A stretch of DNA of 64,000 bases from Owenia fusiformis (lineage: Eukaryota > Annelida > Polychaeta > Sabellida > Oweniidae), in contig CAIIXF020000008.1 of assembly GCA_903813345.2 (NCBI GenBank), positions 28,010,822-28,074,821 on the forward strand, read 5' to 3'. The first letter of the stretch is position 1, and each line of letters opens with the position of its first letter. Below the pieces are notes generated by a model that saw nothing but the letters and a program-made list of their open reading frames with translations, was not told where the DNA came from and searched no databases. Positions 25,301 through 35,828 of this stretch are shown piece by piece. The translations under genes and the position numbers were made by a program.

Positions 25301-28300
25301 TGTGAAAAAAGGTACATATTCTTTACTTTGTTTAGAGATTCAAGTTGTTATATTAAGAACAATCCCTCTAGTTGTCCAGTTGTATTGGCTGTCATCTGCA
25401 ATCTTGTGTCCTTATTATGTCACCACCAGAAGTAGTGACAAGTCTTCAACTTTTTTATGGATCGTTTTTGCAGTCGGCATTCAGTGTTTGTTGGTTGGCG
25501 TTTGACATCTGTAACAAATGGAGGGTGGTGACATTTTACATGTTAATGCCTTGTAAGCATGCAAAAAATGCAATAAAAATTTAAGGAAGATAAAAAAGAA
25601 GAAATGTGTGGTATTGACGAACTTATTGAATAGCAGGCCCATAGCCAGGATTTACCAGGGGGGAGTGGTTTTACCAAAGGGGGAGTTTTGCCAAGTTTTT
25701 GCCAAGGGGGGAGCTTTTTGACAGTTTTGGCATAAAATCATGCGAAAAGTGCTCAGAATGGTGAAAAACTGCATGATTTTGAAAGAATTTCTGGCTTGGG
25801 GGGGATGGTCGCTTCCTCCACTCCCCCTGGCTATGGGCCTGAATAGGGTAGATTATATTACCAGTGACCCAAAGAGCAACAATTGTCATTGCAGATATAC
25901 CAGTTTATAATACAAAGAACAAGTGTTATTTCTTTTCAGGCAGCAAAATTCCAGCAGCTACTAGTCTTAAAGACAAGTCTAGTGCAGCCAGTCTCAAAAA
26001 TGCAGAAAAGGAAAAGAAAATTGCAGGTCAAACTAATGTAACCAAAGGTATGTATTATGCAATTGTACAATTACATGTCTTCAAGTATCATTTTTATGTT
26101 GGTATACTGTAAACTGTTATATGTAGTTTTATGATCTTTCTTTCTATAGAATACTCTATCAGTATAGTAGGGTACTAGCAACAACAAAGTACACTAAGTG
26201 TGAATTATGAATTATTGGATTTGGAAAAGAAACATTTAGTGTGAAGAGGGAGATTTTTAGGGTTCATACTGATCTGGAAATGCAGGGATATGTTTTAATT
26301 TCTAGCTCCTCTGAATTTTGATATAAAATCCAACATTTTTAAAATAATAAAATCCCAGGTTTCAGGAAATTTTGTTTCCCTGAGCTAAGCCCTGTTTATC
26401 TGGGTTAAGTAAAAAAAATTGGAAAAATACCCTATTTTAAAGTTATACTTAGGAAGTAAAAAATGCTGAATTGATATTTCTAATTTTAAATGCCAGAATT
26501 GTTAAATCAATTAATTTCAAAGGTTGTACGAAAATGAGTCAAAATCTCAATATCCTATATTTTTTAAAATGTTAGCTAGTGCCTTATTATCAGAGTATTG
26601 GTGCAATGTGTTACCTATGTCAGTGTCATGTCATTTTTGTCATTTCAAAATGCTATTACTTGTAATTTAGTTTTCTTTGTACTTTAGCATCAATTACGCT
26701 TTCTTGTGATTTTCATCGTTAAACAATTTTCTGTTTAGAGCTTCAGATTGGTCTCATAAATAGCTTTTTAGGATAGATGTTCATTATTATTTCTTGTATT
26801 TGTCCTTGAATTGAGGAATGTAGATATTTTGAGACAGTTTCATTGTACAGTGAAACTTGTGTAAGTGGAAAACTTTTTGTATCTCAAAATACTGTTCCAC
26901 TTATGAGGTGTTCCACTACAGAGGTTTATTTTACACCATTACAGTCATTTTGTAAGCGAAACTCTTAAAAGTGTTCCACTTACACATCACATGTGTTGCA
27001 CTTACATGGGTGTTCCACTTCACAGGTTTTACTGTACTATTTTCATTCCTTGGTGAACCAATCGAATTATCAATGATTATTTTGAAATTTCAGATAAAGA
27101 GAAATCCAGTTCTAAATCCCATTGTCTTTTACCGAGATTAAATAAATCAGCATCTGACTCTAATCTTGCTAGAACTTTGAGCAAACTGCCAACAGCCAAG
27201 TCCCCCCTTACGCGAAGTGCTTCTCAGTCAAAGGTGTCGAGACCTAGTTCGCTATATGCCCCACAATATTCCCTCTATGCAAATAATGCTATGAGTAGAT
27301 CTACCAGTGATATTAAAATTGAAGAAAAGTCACTTAAAAATGGAATAGTTAAACCCCCAAATGGATTAGTTAAACCCACAAATGGAATAGTTAAACCCCC
27401 TAATGGATTTATTAAACCACAAAATGGTTTAGTGAAACACCAGAATGGTGTGGTTAAACCAGTTTATGGTTTGATAAAACACAAAAATGGATTAGGGGGA
27501 CCAAAAAATGACAGTGTTGTTGCCAAAAATGGAATCAAAAATTCTCTAAATGGAGTAAATCCTACTGATGCTGTTAAAATTGCCAGCAACAATACAAATA
27601 GTCCATCTAAAAATGACCATCTACATCCAAAGTACAAACAGGATGAAACTATTGTTGAAAAACAAAATAGTAGAGACATCTCCGCAGCTGATGAAGCTTT
27701 GCTCAAAAATGGAATTAATTTTGTCAAAAATGGAAAAATTCCAATCAAGAATGGTCTCAGTCATAATGCCATGAATAAACTCGTGTTGATGAGTGGTATT
27801 CCGAGACCAGGATCTCCCCGGCCTAATATAAGGACTCTGTCCCGTATAGGTGATTGTTTATGTCTATCGAGAATGGTTTTGCATGATAGCAAATTTGAGT
27901 TATTATTTTTGTTTGCGATACATTTTGATGGTCATGCTATGATTACATATTTTTTCTAACTAAGTCAAATTTTATTTTTTATTTGTTTTTATTGTAGAAT
28001 ACATCAAAATGGAATGACCTAAATTATATCATAAAATGTGGAATATTTCAAGGAATCCTTAGGTTATGATCATCAATATGTTCCTTACTGCTTGTCCATT
28101 ATCTATACTGCTTTATGTTTTTGGGAATTTTATTTTTGATTTATATTTTTTGCAGAATGGTGTTTGTAAAGCATGGCTAACTTTTATATTTTTCAGAAAG
28201 CAGCATGTTAACATGGTGAATTATATGATTTAGTGCCAGATTTTTCTCATTGTTTAAACATTTGCATGTAAAATATTAATGGCCTAATAAGCATATAAAT

Positions 28301-30814
28301 ATATTAATGTGTGCCATGAACTTACTAAATAGGATGCACTTAAAAAATGATACACATATGTATATTTCTTGTTACTTAAATTAAAACACTAATAGGAACC
28401 GGGTGTTGACAACGTCTCCATGTACAGTTTTGTGCTCAGAGTATTTGAGAATTGATGTGTTATTAGTACAATAACGTCATTTCATAAGGCAATATAGTGA
28501 AATATTGGACCAAGGGCTGAAGGCCTAAAGTCCAATATTTCACTATTTTGCCCGCAGAAATGACGTTAATAGTATTATTACCACCATTACCAGCCCAGGG
28601 CTGAAATAGCAAGAACGGACTGCCATTGAACGAAAATTATACTCACTTAACGAAATCTAATTTCCTGGGGAACATTGCCGGACTGTTAATCCAATATTGG
28701 CCCGCCGAGGTCACATATTGCTCAGGTCAATATAGAAAAATAAAAGCCTTCTAATCTAGCACTTACACCCCTAGAACAGGCCCGGCAAGGTGGTAATAAT
28801 AGTATATACTATATCACTCATCCTATAGTATTAAACTAGACTGATAAACACTATTAGCATGAAATGGAAGTTGTAAAATAGTAATTTATATAGCAAGTGT
28901 GCAACCAGCAGTGTATTATGAATATTAAGATTTTGTAATAATAAATGAGTTATTTATTTTGTAAGAGTGACCAAAGAAAATATTACTGGAGTTTCTCACT
29001 TAGGTTCGTGGGTGTTTATTTGAAAGAAATGTTCCCTCATTTTAAAGGCCCATGGGCATTCTTTTAAAGTGTATTGAGTTTTTGTAAATACATGTCCGGT
29101 TGGCAAAACATTCCAGAAAAGGATTCTTCTGCATTGAAAAACGACAATTTAATGTAATAACAAGATTGTTGCATGATGCTGAAGTGTCACTTAAAGGCCC
29201 ATGGGCATTCTTTTTGAGGGATTTCAAGTATGCCCAACCCCATGCGCCTAAAAGCCTATGTAAAATAAATGCCCAGTGAGCGTATTAGCGAGAATCTCCA
29301 GTACAATTTGATATCAGAAGATGTATTGATGACAAACTCCTCTTTTAGGAAGAATATTCTTATGATAAACCCTGTAAATTAGAGATGAAATATCCCACTA
29401 TATTTACAGCTACACCAGTCGCATCCAAAAACCTCAAGAATGTCTCAACCAAAAGCAGCAATAATTTAGCATCGCCCAAACTAGGTAGTCGCAACTCCCC
29501 AAGCAACCTGAGTAGTGGCTCTAGTAGCAGAAACAGTAGTGCTGGCTCAACAGGAAGTTGGTGAGTAACTGAGCGGCACATCCCCCTCAGGATGGTGCTT
29601 CTTATCATCAAATTACATAATTCATAGCATCTTTGTCGTATCGGAAAAGCTACATTGATCAAAGTGTTTCTTTCAGATGAGTCTGTTTAAAAACTGGTGT
29701 ACATGTACATTGATTATTGCATGTTTCTTGTACATCCAAAAGGAAAGTGATTGCATAGATATTGAAGAAATTATAAAGAACCAGGCCTGTTTTGGTGTCA
29801 CATGTACATAAATACATGGGTGTCTACTAATACACAGGGTGTCCATAACACCCTTTGTATCAAATAATATATGGTATCATTTGTATATAGTCACCCGGGG
29901 AAATATGGGACCTCGCCCTACCATTCAAAGGAGGAATCTACCCAGCATTCTTACCCTTCAGTCCCTAAACTTGTCAAAAAGTATATAATACTATATTCAA
30001 ACATAATTTAATTGTTATGTGTTTCTTTTGGTTTTCGTTATCTTTTGGTTTTAGTCTTTAAATTTCTTCTTTAAATTCATGCTGTGCTAATAAAGTTTTA
30101 CAATTAACAATCAATAGTATAGTACATAGATAGAGAATACAAAAATGACAGTAATATTAAAAGCATTTTGAAACATTTGAAAAAGTCTGAGCAACTAAAT
30201 ATTTCACAGTTTCCCTTGTGACTGTGTTTATCACTACCTTTAAGAAGAATCCTATTTGAATATGAATGGTATGTTTCCAGGAAAGGATCAGCTGGAAGTG
30301 CCCCTCCCCAGGCAATAGCCCCACCCACTAGTCGCAAAAATTCCATCCCTAAAGAAACAACAGCCTCAGGCTTACCAACTCGGAAGAAATCAGGATCTGG
30401 GGTATCAACCACAGGCGTCAAGTAGGTACCCTAACGTGTATGAATTTCATTAGAATATGTTGTACCAGGTCGTTCAATAAGTTATAGTTGTAACATTTTC
30501 ATGTAACACCCCAAAATTTCTTGTTTTTGATTTGTAAATCATCAACCTCTCTAATTTGAGTTGAGGAAAATAATTTGGTGCGACATATATTTGATTGTTG
30601 AAGGTCAATAAAGAATGAAAGTTGTATAAAGCTCCCGTTATTAGTTCAAAGATCTTTCTGAAATATCATAACTCATTAATATTGTGACATAACCTGATGT
30701 ACACATACTAATAAAAAAAAAAATACTCATGTGCATGAATTTAACAGTTTTTCATGTTTGACTGATGTTTTTGTTTCTTCCAGGAAAAAGCCATTATCAG
30801 ACAAATCAAAATAA
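13310..30814 (+). CDS. PPP4R4: PPP4R4-like regulatory subunit 4 of protein phosphatase 4 (19 exons, 5' incomplete)
   Basis: A HEAT-repeat scaffold that in vertebrates binds the PP4 catalytic subunit in the cytoplasm. Exons: 13310-13457, 15255-15328, 15733-15839, 18229-18458, 19106-19228, 19596-19705, 20020-20100, 20629-20748, 21014-21091, 21368-21634, 22814-22919, 23226-23560, 23966-24043, 25221-25311, 25940-26047, 27094-27849, 29410-29560, 30281-30421, 30784-30814 (TAA). All junctions are GT-AG and phases agree, giving 3135 nt. Recalled family landmarks visible here: LHVAQTEMQL, SCILGK-like CCKILGK, SLCQDVDYEVRGCMCRQL, GKLCHGL, HAAYNFPAMI, ELSHDPIPNVRLKLC, LLQQLEICVRKLL. A charged Lys/Glu coiled-coil-like stretch follows (exons 23966-25311), then a Ser/Asn/Lys-rich low-complexity tail. 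About 110 N-terminal residues are missing. At 1044 residues it already exceeds the ~870 of the human protein, mainly through the 756-nt exon. AATAAA at 31414 could end the transcript. Confidence 0.9.
13448..13680 (+). repeat. 19-bp tandem array carrying the 5' splice donor of the first visible PPP4R4 exon
   Basis: The exon ends GACCCAG and the donor is GTATGT at 13458. Downstream the unit GTATGTGCCCCTGCCCCAG recurs, with GTATGT cores at 13492, 13530, 13549, 13568 and 13587 and decayed copies to about 13680. The exon reading frame stays open until a TAG near 13620. Donors at 13530 and 13587 are 72 and 129 nt downstream and would keep frame, adding 24 or 43 Cys/Pro-rich residues. Confidence 0.85.
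14578..14700 (+). repeat. Dispersed family R repeat, plus copy
   Basis: It contains TAGTCTCCAATTTTTTTGTG, GTGTCTGTAACAAATGGCAG and GTGACATTTTGCATGTTAAA. It matches the reverse complement of 1550-1645. It lies in a PPP4R4 intron. Confidence 0.6.
15538..15602. repeat. Miniature element with TACAG-AGTGA / TCACCCTGTA ends
   Basis: TACAGAGTGAGCAAAAACAG on the left and TTTTTTGGGTCACCCTGTA on the right, 65 bp, an imperfect palindrome. Related ends occur at 21717-21812. Intronic. Confidence 0.4.
15655..15703 (+). repeat. CTGCACTGTA/CTGCA microsatellite
   Basis: Short imperfect repeats of ACTGC/ACTGT lie about 30 bp upstream of the acceptor for the exon at 15733. It is a simple sequence repeat inside the intron. 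Confidence 0.6.
16124..17325 (-). mobile_element. 5'-truncated LINE, C-terminal part of reverse transcriptase protein
   Basis: An uninterrupted 326-codon minus-strand frame (16337-17317) reads as the region after the catalytic palm of a non-LTR retrotransposon polyprotein: SAGRALGSLINKCK, LPVLHYGVGVWG, NRAQRYFAGVHKF, then LRMGILPLEIETGRF and a C-terminal zinc-knuckle CTLCKSGNIEDEEHFIFNC. The strand's 3' end (16124-16200) has GTATT repeats and a (TAAAC)n tail, a LINE hallmark. It sits antisense in the PPP4R4 intron between exons ending 15839 and starting 18229. A related copy is at 47636-49370. Confidence 0.85.
17643..17724 (-). mobile_element. tRNA-like sequence (SINE head or tRNA pseudogene)
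   Basis: On the minus strand, GTGTAGTGGTTAGAGC fits a pol III A box and GGGTTCAAATCCC fits a B box about 50 nt later. The flanking bases do not form an acceptor stem (5' GGCAGTT against 3' TCCTGTG), so I do not call a functional tRNA. Intronic. Confidence 0.6.
19425..19535 (+). repeat. Dispersed family R repeat, plus copy
   Basis: TAGTCTCCAACTCTATGGAT, ACAAATGGCAGGTGGTGACT and TTTTTGCATGTTAATGCCTT match the other family R copies. In a PPP4R4 intron. Confidence 0.6.
20077..20550 (+). repeat. 31-bp tandem array copying an exon 3' end with its splice donor
   Basis: The last 24 nt of the exon ending at 20100 (from AAACATGC to AACTTCCCT) plus GTAAGTA form the founding unit. Copies follow at exact 31-bp spacing, with the donor position at 20132, 20163, 20194, 20225, 20256, 20287, 20318, 20349, 20380, 20411, 20442, 20473 and 20504. 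GTAAGT is intact in 20163-20318 and decays distally (GTTAGT, GAAAGT, GTATGT). Reading past the true donor gives an in-frame TGA within five codons (20113), so decoy use would truncate the protein. Confidence 0.9.
21717..21812. repeat. Miniature ACAGGGTTA / TCACCCTGT element
   Basis: TACAGGGTTATCTAAAAAAT and GCATTTTTTGAGTCACCCTGTG are imperfect inverted ends about 95 bp apart, in a PPP4R4 intron. Confidence 0.45.
21890..22870 (+). repeat. Ten-copy 99-103-bp array duplicating a splice acceptor and exon 5' part
   Basis: Each unit has a T/C-rich ATTACTTTCAG acceptor followed by CGGGCAATTCCAGTGCGACA and on to CTCTCCTAGT. Post-AG starts are at 21904, 22006, 22105, 22204, 22307, 22410, 22509, 22608, 22711 and 22814. 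Only the tenth continues into a full exon with a donor (22814-22919). The nine upstream partial copies run into in-frame TAA after 18 to 23 codons. Two unit sub-types (CTTACTCAGGCATTAA and TTTTTTAGTTTACAAT) alternate, giving the 99 and 103 spacing. The fourth copy has CAGGC in place of CGGGC. Confidence 0.95.
23662..23780. mobile_element. ACAGTAAAACCTG-type MITE
   Basis: TACAGTAAAACCTGGAAAGT is mirrored by ACACAGGTTTTATTGTA, 119 bp. The interior has GTGGAACACTT motifs shared with 9556-9958 and 26846-27036. In a PPP4R4 intron. Confidence 0.75.
24046..24630. mobile_element. ~580-bp MITE inserted at a PPP4R4 splice donor
   Basis: The left end CCCCTATCACACCAAACTAG is mirrored by the right end CTAGTTTGGTGTGATAGTAGGG. 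GGTAA flanks both sides (24043-24047 and about 24627-24631), consistent with a 5-bp target duplication. The exon ends CAG at 24043, so the duplicated target is the donor itself. The interior holds further inverted pairs (GTTCGT/ACGAAC-rich) and no transposase. Confidence 0.8.
24702..25042. mobile_element. TTAA-flanked MITE, piggyBac-like
   Basis: TTAA borders (24702-24705, 25039-25042) enclose ends AGGTGCAACAA and TTGTTGCCCCT. The interior resembles, in reverse complement, that of 38449-38831. TTAA duplications are the hallmark of piggyBac, but no transposase is present, so the class is inferred. In a PPP4R4 intron. Confidence 0.7.
25375..25560 (+). repeat. Dispersed family R repeat, plus copy
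   Basis: CAGTCGGCATTCAGTGTTTG, TGTAACAAATGGAGGGTGGT and TGTTAATGCCTTGTAAGCAT match the copy at 14578. It follows shortly after the exon ending at 25311. Confidence 0.55.
25634..25841 (+). mobile_element. CAGGCCCATAGCCAGG MITE
   Basis: CAGGCCCATAGCCAGGATTT and CCCTGGCTATGGGCCTG termini, with a 5-bp duplication AATAG on both sides. The interior has GGTGAAAAACTGCATGATTT as in 9577-9789. It lies about 100 bp upstream of the exon at 25940. Confidence 0.85.
26846..27036. mobile_element. ACAGTGAAACTTG-type MITE
   Basis: TACAGTGAAACTTGTGTAAG on the left and CACAGGTTTTACTGTA on the right, 191 bp, with repeated GTTCCACTTA and AAGTGGAA motifs. It ends 57 bp before the exon at 27094. Confidence 0.75.
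27340..27510 (+). repeat. Coding 21-bp minisatellite (NGxVKPx peptide repeat) in PPP4R4
   Basis: Within the 756-nt exon, about eight units of the form AATGGATTAGTTAAACCCCC encode a 7-residue repeat (NGIVKPP, NGLVKPT, NGFIKPQ, NGLVKHQ, NGVVKPV). Scattered KNG motifs continue to about 27760. The vertebrate protein as I know it has no such repeat. The segment is predicted disordered and basic. Confidence 0.85.
28465..28570. repeat. Long palindrome
   Basis: AATAACGTCATTTCATAAGG and CAATATAGTGAAATATTGGA are mirrored by TCCAATATTTCACTATTTTG and GCAGAAATGACGTTAATAG. Arms are about 45 bp around GGGCTGAAGGCC. It lies in the intron after 27849. Confidence 0.75.
28571..28804. mobile_element. MITE with AGTATTATTACCACC termini
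   Basis: AGTATTATTACCACCATTAC on the left and AAGGTGGTAATAATAGT on the right, 234 bp. It directly abuts the palindrome at 28465, so the two may be one composite insertion. Confidence 0.65.
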
Positions 30815-31734
30815 GGCTCAATTGGCAAACAGCTTTAAACTTTGGTGCCACAAGTCAGTAGGTTTGACCAATAAGGACATTCCAAAGTTGTGTCGTCATA
30901 ACAACTTGAAATAATGCCTCAGTTGAACTATTTTTCACTGATGTGTTATAACAAGACAGTGCTAACAATGTTTTCAATTTTTGACAATCTTTGCTACATG
31001 GACTGTCAGAGATGTTACTAAAATTATGGTATGTTAATGCTTTTGAAAATTCTTTATGTGAAATTCCTGAGCAATATCTGAAATATTAAGATCCCTGAAA
31101 GCCAGTTTTATTAAATGTTAGACTAGTTGTGGACAATCTTGGGCCTAAAGTTCCTTTACATGAGACAATCAAAAATTGATTTGAAGAGAACCTAGATTTT
31201 TTCAATTTTTGAATAGCTTATGTTCAGGGGTTTATTCAAAATTTTAATTAGCCTAATCCTGGCTTAAATGGATTTCAGCATTTCACTCCATTGTATATGT
31301 GACCTATGAACATTTTCACGTGATTTCATGAGGCACAGCTAGGCTCCTTCCTCACATACTACTTTCATAATAGCTCTTTAGACGGCAGAATCGCCGATAC
31401 ATCACTTGTATTCAATAAATAAATATGGATTATCCCATATGAGGTTCAGGATATTGGTATTATCCTGAGGCTAATATAATATATCTCAGCCGCGATGTAA
31501 AGCTATATCCTGCCCAATGATGAAAATCTACAACTACAACAATTCTACAAAGTGCTTTATAGACCCCAAATGCATCCAAGTATGGGATAAAATAGAATAT
31601 GACATGTATGACAGCGGTCTGATCATGAGATAACTAGTAGTAGATAACCATTCAATAATGTATATGGTTTCGATAGTTTGCTAATTTATTTCTGTGGCAT
31701 AACCAAGAATAGGGACATTTTGTTGTAACCAATT

Positions 31735-31850
31735 TTCTTAGTGGTTGGTGGTCAGCATTAGTGTTACAATTACACAGTAGCAATTGTTACACATTTTGTA
31801 ACCATTTGCAGCTGGTGACATTGTCATGTTAATGTCTTATTTGTTATTCC
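31735..31850 (+). repeat. Dispersed family R repeat, degraded plus copy
   Basis: GTTGGTGGTCAGCATTAGTG, GCAGCTGGTGACATTGTCAT and GTTAATGTCTTATTTG align with the other family R copies with several mismatches. Confidence 0.45.
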
Positions 31851-32094
31851 ATCAATTTTGCTCATATTTTATAGGTCATGTTGGCTTAGTTATATTGTTA
31901 CTACAGTAATAAGATTGTAATGTATATCACGCCTCACAGTATTTCATTTTCATTTGCAGAATTAGTTGAATTTTGATCAATTTTTGTAGAATTGACAAAT
32001 TTCCTGAAAGTATTTTATTTATGGTTTCAGTAGCTCTATTTCTGGTAGGAATTTACCCAAAAATGTCCGCTCTTGTTTATTTGCTAGATAACAG

Positions 32095-32400
32095 TACTGT
32101 CACATGGCTTAAAGTATTAAGGAATTTCAGAAAATTTCAGGAAAAACTTGATCAAAATCTGACTCCATTGAGTTCAATACAAATCTAGATTTATTTTTAG
32201 GGGCGCGGGGGGGGGGGGGGGGGGGGGTAGGGCATCAAGCAAGGGTTTCAAAATTAAGGTCATATTTGTTTAATTTTTTCCTATGGAAAAAAAACACCGC
32301 TCGCTTGGCCCACATCTTTCGCCATTCGATTTTCAGGAAATTTGAAATGTGTTGCTTTAAGCCATGCTGAGTACTTTTACGGCTGAGAATGAATGACTCA
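32095..32400 (+). repeat. Poly-G-containing dispersed repeat, copy 1
   Basis: CATGGCTTAAAGTATTAAGG, AATACAAATCTAGATTTATT, a run of more than 20 G, GGGCATCAAGCAAGGGTTTC and ACATCTTTCGCCATTCGATT. The same order of blocks occurs at 35070-35440. Short ORFs across it are not genes. Confidence 0.65.
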
Positions 32401-32963
32401 CAATAACATTGTCATTTTCATCTTTCTTTTTCATCAAAAGCTGCAGAAAAATCCGAAGGAATTTCGATTTTGGCCTTTTGTAGTTTCTCTTGCAGAACTC
32501 ATGATTTCAATTTGCAGAAAACTTGGAGTGTTTCATAATGGTTTTCATCTTTAAGTATAATACATATGAATTCTTTGTGTTCCTTAATCCTATAGCCATT
32601 TTGAAGCATTTTTTGTAACAACTTGAAAAGAAATGGAGTAGTTTGTTGATATGTTATGCAAAGATACGTTGAAATATGGCACAATACTCAATATTGGAGG
32701 ACTTTAAGAATAATGCAAGTAGCATTTAAGATTTTTTAATCTATCAAAATAGATTGTTTATTAAACAGGTAAATTACCTGGAATATGTCTAGGAGTTGAA
32801 TTATTTCTATTTTTATCATACTGACATCAATTTTAGGAATTGTATTTAGTACATTTCCTTATTCATTTTATTTCTCCAAAGGGACAGTATGATCACATTA
32901 GCTACTGAATGTCATATAAGAGTTACGTACATGGAATAGTGGGTAGGTACAATGCACAAACCA

Positions 32964-33331
32964 CAGGGTGTCCCAAAACAATTGTAATAAATTGAGATGT
33001 AACTCTTTTTTTCTTCATCGAAAAACTTTTCATATGATAATGGAAATTCATTTTTCAAAAAGCAGTTAAAAATTCATAGAATTTTGTAAATCACTTGACA
33101 TTTGACATTTTAGATGACATGTTCTAAATGATCTTCATCATGATAGATACAGAAACGAATGCAATTCCAAACATGGAAAATGGGTTATGGGTACTAAAAC
33201 AAATTTTCCTCTAAGACTAAATAGATTTACCCGATGGAACATTGAGATGTTTTTGATAATTAAATTGACTGTCAGATGACTGATTTTCTAGAATATTCCT
33301 TCATCTCTCACTGAGTTGGGACACCCTGTAG
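32964..33331. mobile_element. Non-autonomous element with ACAGGGTGTCCCAAAAC termini
   Basis: CACAGGGTGTCCCAAAACAA is mirrored by GTTGGGACACCCTGTAG, 368 bp, no intact ORF. It shares ends with 1782-2413 and with the single ends at 40295 and 61512. Confidence 0.65.
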
Positions 33332-33594
33332 TATGCTTTCATTCACCTACAACCCATTTGCACTTGATCAAATTCTTTGTACAGTTCCTGAAAATGTCAT
33401 ACTGATATTGAATAGTGAATGTTCAAACCCCAGTGCAAACCCTAGTCCTGGCTTAACCTTAATATTATTTAACAGGCTTCAGGGCTCTCACCAGGAAATA
33501 TTTAGGGTGTGGTGCTGACATCTTCAGAATTACCGCTCAATCCTTATAAACCATATTTATTCCATAATACTACTGTTTTCCCAGGGAAATATGA

Positions 33595-33735
33595 AGGAAT
33601 AAAAATCGTATTGAATCGTATTACATGAAAAAATCGTATTGTCCCCGGGAAAAAAATCGTATTGGAGCGTATTACATGAAAAAATCGTATTGTCCCAGGG
33701 ACAAAAATCGTATTGGAACGTATTAACCTATTTTT
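33595..33735 (+). repeat. Tandem AAAAATCGTATTG repeats
   Basis: Units of about 55-60 bp contain AAAAATCGTATTG, CGTATTACATGAAAAAATCG and TGTCCCAGGGA. Three copies are visible, followed by a diverged end. Confidence 0.6.
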
Positions 33736-33814
33736 GGTTTCCCGGTTATTTTTAACCTTGGCTAATTGATAAAAGCATTATCCAAATGTAACATTTTAAG
33801 GAGGAATGTATTAT

Positions 33815-34012
33815 GGAATAAATAGGTTATTTCTGGTCGGGATTGAATATGGGCTTTATTCCTCGGAAAATATGATATTGACCTTGGGAAATATCATATT
33901 GACACTCGGTCGCTGCGCTCCCTCGGTCAATATCATATTACCCTTCGGGCAATATCATATTGTCCCTCGGAATAAAACCCATATTCAATCCCTCCCAGTA
34001 AATAACCTATAT
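33815..34012. mobile_element. Palindromic MITE-like element
   Basis: AATAGGTTATTTCTGGTCGG, GATTGAATATGGGCTTTATT and CCTCGGAAAATATGATATTG are mirrored by CAATATCATATTGTCCCTCG, AATAAAACCCATATTCAATC and GTAAATAACCTATATTT. Repeated AATATCATATTG sits in the centre. No ORF. Confidence 0.7.
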
Positions 34013-34212
34013 TTATGTTATGTTTTATACTTTTTACATGCTATTATTGTATATTCAGTCAAGTTTAGACTGTGGAAACAGTCATGATTTGCCAATAGGG
34101 TGTGGAGGGAGCTAAATAGAGTGTGGTGATGCACCACAGTCTAAAAGCCTGGCGAGAGCCCTGGGCTTTTTGTCCATGTATTATTTGACTTAGTGGTCCC
34201 AATTTGTTCATA

Positions 34213-34400
34213 TACAGTAAAACCTGTATTAGTGAACACCTCTCTCTAGTGAACACCTGTGTTTAGTCAACACCACTTCAAGACACATTTTACGTTGACT
34301 CCTGTTTAAAATCCCCTCTGTAGTGAACACCTATTGACAGTGAACAGTTTTTTGTGGCTCTATAGGTGTTCACTGTTCACTATATACAGGTTTGACTGAA
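34213..34400. mobile_element. ACAGTAAAACCTG-type MITE
   Basis: TACAGTAAAACCTGTATTAG on the left and ATATACAGGTTTGACTGAA on the right. The interior has repeated TAGTGAACACCT motifs, the GAACACC variant also found in 11844-12320. Confidence 0.7.
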
Positions 34401-35069
34401 CTTAAGTTTACAGTTAACGTGTACATGTATTTAGAATATGGATGTACACTAGATCTAGAGATAAAGGAAGATTAAGAAACTTATATTAAGAAACTTATAT
34501 TTTGAATATTAAGGAACCTTTATTAAGAATATATTATACTATATTAATATTATTTGCATGTCATTGTTATGTTTGGTTTACAAAAAATTTGTTCTGTCTG
34601 TTGATTTATATCTATGTGTACATATTCTTGTGTCAATAACATTTTTTGTACATTTTATAAAGTGTATATTTGGTTTCATAAATACAAATAATATAAAGTG
34701 TATTTTTTTCTAATAAATGTAAAAATTAAAAATGATTATTATGTATTTAAAATGTACATATCAGATAACAGATAATAAATTTCATATTCAACCTTAGATT
34801 TAAGTCTTGTTCATGTTTTATATTAGGGTGTTCAAAAGGTTTTGCACCAAAGCTATAGATATGTGTTCAATACTTTTTGAACAACTATAATATCTGGTAG
34901 AAAAGGTTAACAAATTTCAATGACATTGAAGAAATAAAAGAATATTACCTGGTATTTGGGTGGGGGTATAACCTCTCGCGCAATATGTCACACGAGTTGG
35001 CAATGTTAACATCAAAATTCTTAAAGTAAACATCCTGTTGGCATATTTAGCTGGCGTGCATGGGAACCC

Positions 35070-35440
35070 TTTCTCATGGCTTAAAGTCTTCAGGAATTTC
35101 AAGAAAAATGAACCAAAATCTGACCCTATTGACTTGAATACAAATCTGGGTTTATTTCTAGGGGGTGGGGGGGGGGGGGGGGGGGGTAGGTGGTCAAGCA
35201 AGAGTTATTAAATTAAATTAAGTTCATATTTGATTTTTCCTATGAAAATGCCCTTTCCTCTAAATTTGAAATTATATGTAATGAGTCTACATTACTCATA
35301 ATAAGCACTCAATCAAATCTCTTTTCCCAAAATTTCTTGGGAGGGAGGACCGCCCAAACTCACCGCTCCCTTGGCCAGCATCTTTCGCCATTAAATTTTC
35401 AGGTTTGATATTTGGTTGCTTAAAGCCATGGTTTCTTCCT
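35070..35440 (+). repeat. Poly-G-containing dispersed repeat, copy 2
   Basis: CATGGCTTAAAGTCTTCAGG, GAATACAAATCTGGGTTTAT, a run of about 18 G, GTGGTCAAGCAAGAGTTATT and CATCTTTCGCCATTAAATTT match copy 1, with an extra ~70-bp segment in the second half. Confidence 0.65.
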
Positions 35441-35828
35441 ACTGATCACTTGTAGACAGACATTTAGTATACTCCTCTTCCTCAATGAAGTAAACAATGT
35501 AACTTTTTACACTACCGTTCACATTTTTGGATGTCTAGGGACTATCCATGATTAATACATAACCAGATTAGTATGATTAGAATCGATTAGCTGAACTTTT
35601 ATTTTCCCACTATTTCTCAAATAAATAACAAACATGGCTATAGTTCTTTAAATCATCGAATTTTAACAATTTATTCTCATTTAGACATAGTACATTGGTG
35701 GATATATTGCATAAATGGTTTAAATTCAAGCACAGCATGTATATGAGACTCACCCCTAAAAATTGCTCAGAAGTGACTAATGAATCCTCTCTCAAATCAC
35801 TTGAGTAAAAAATAAAATGAAAGAGGTG

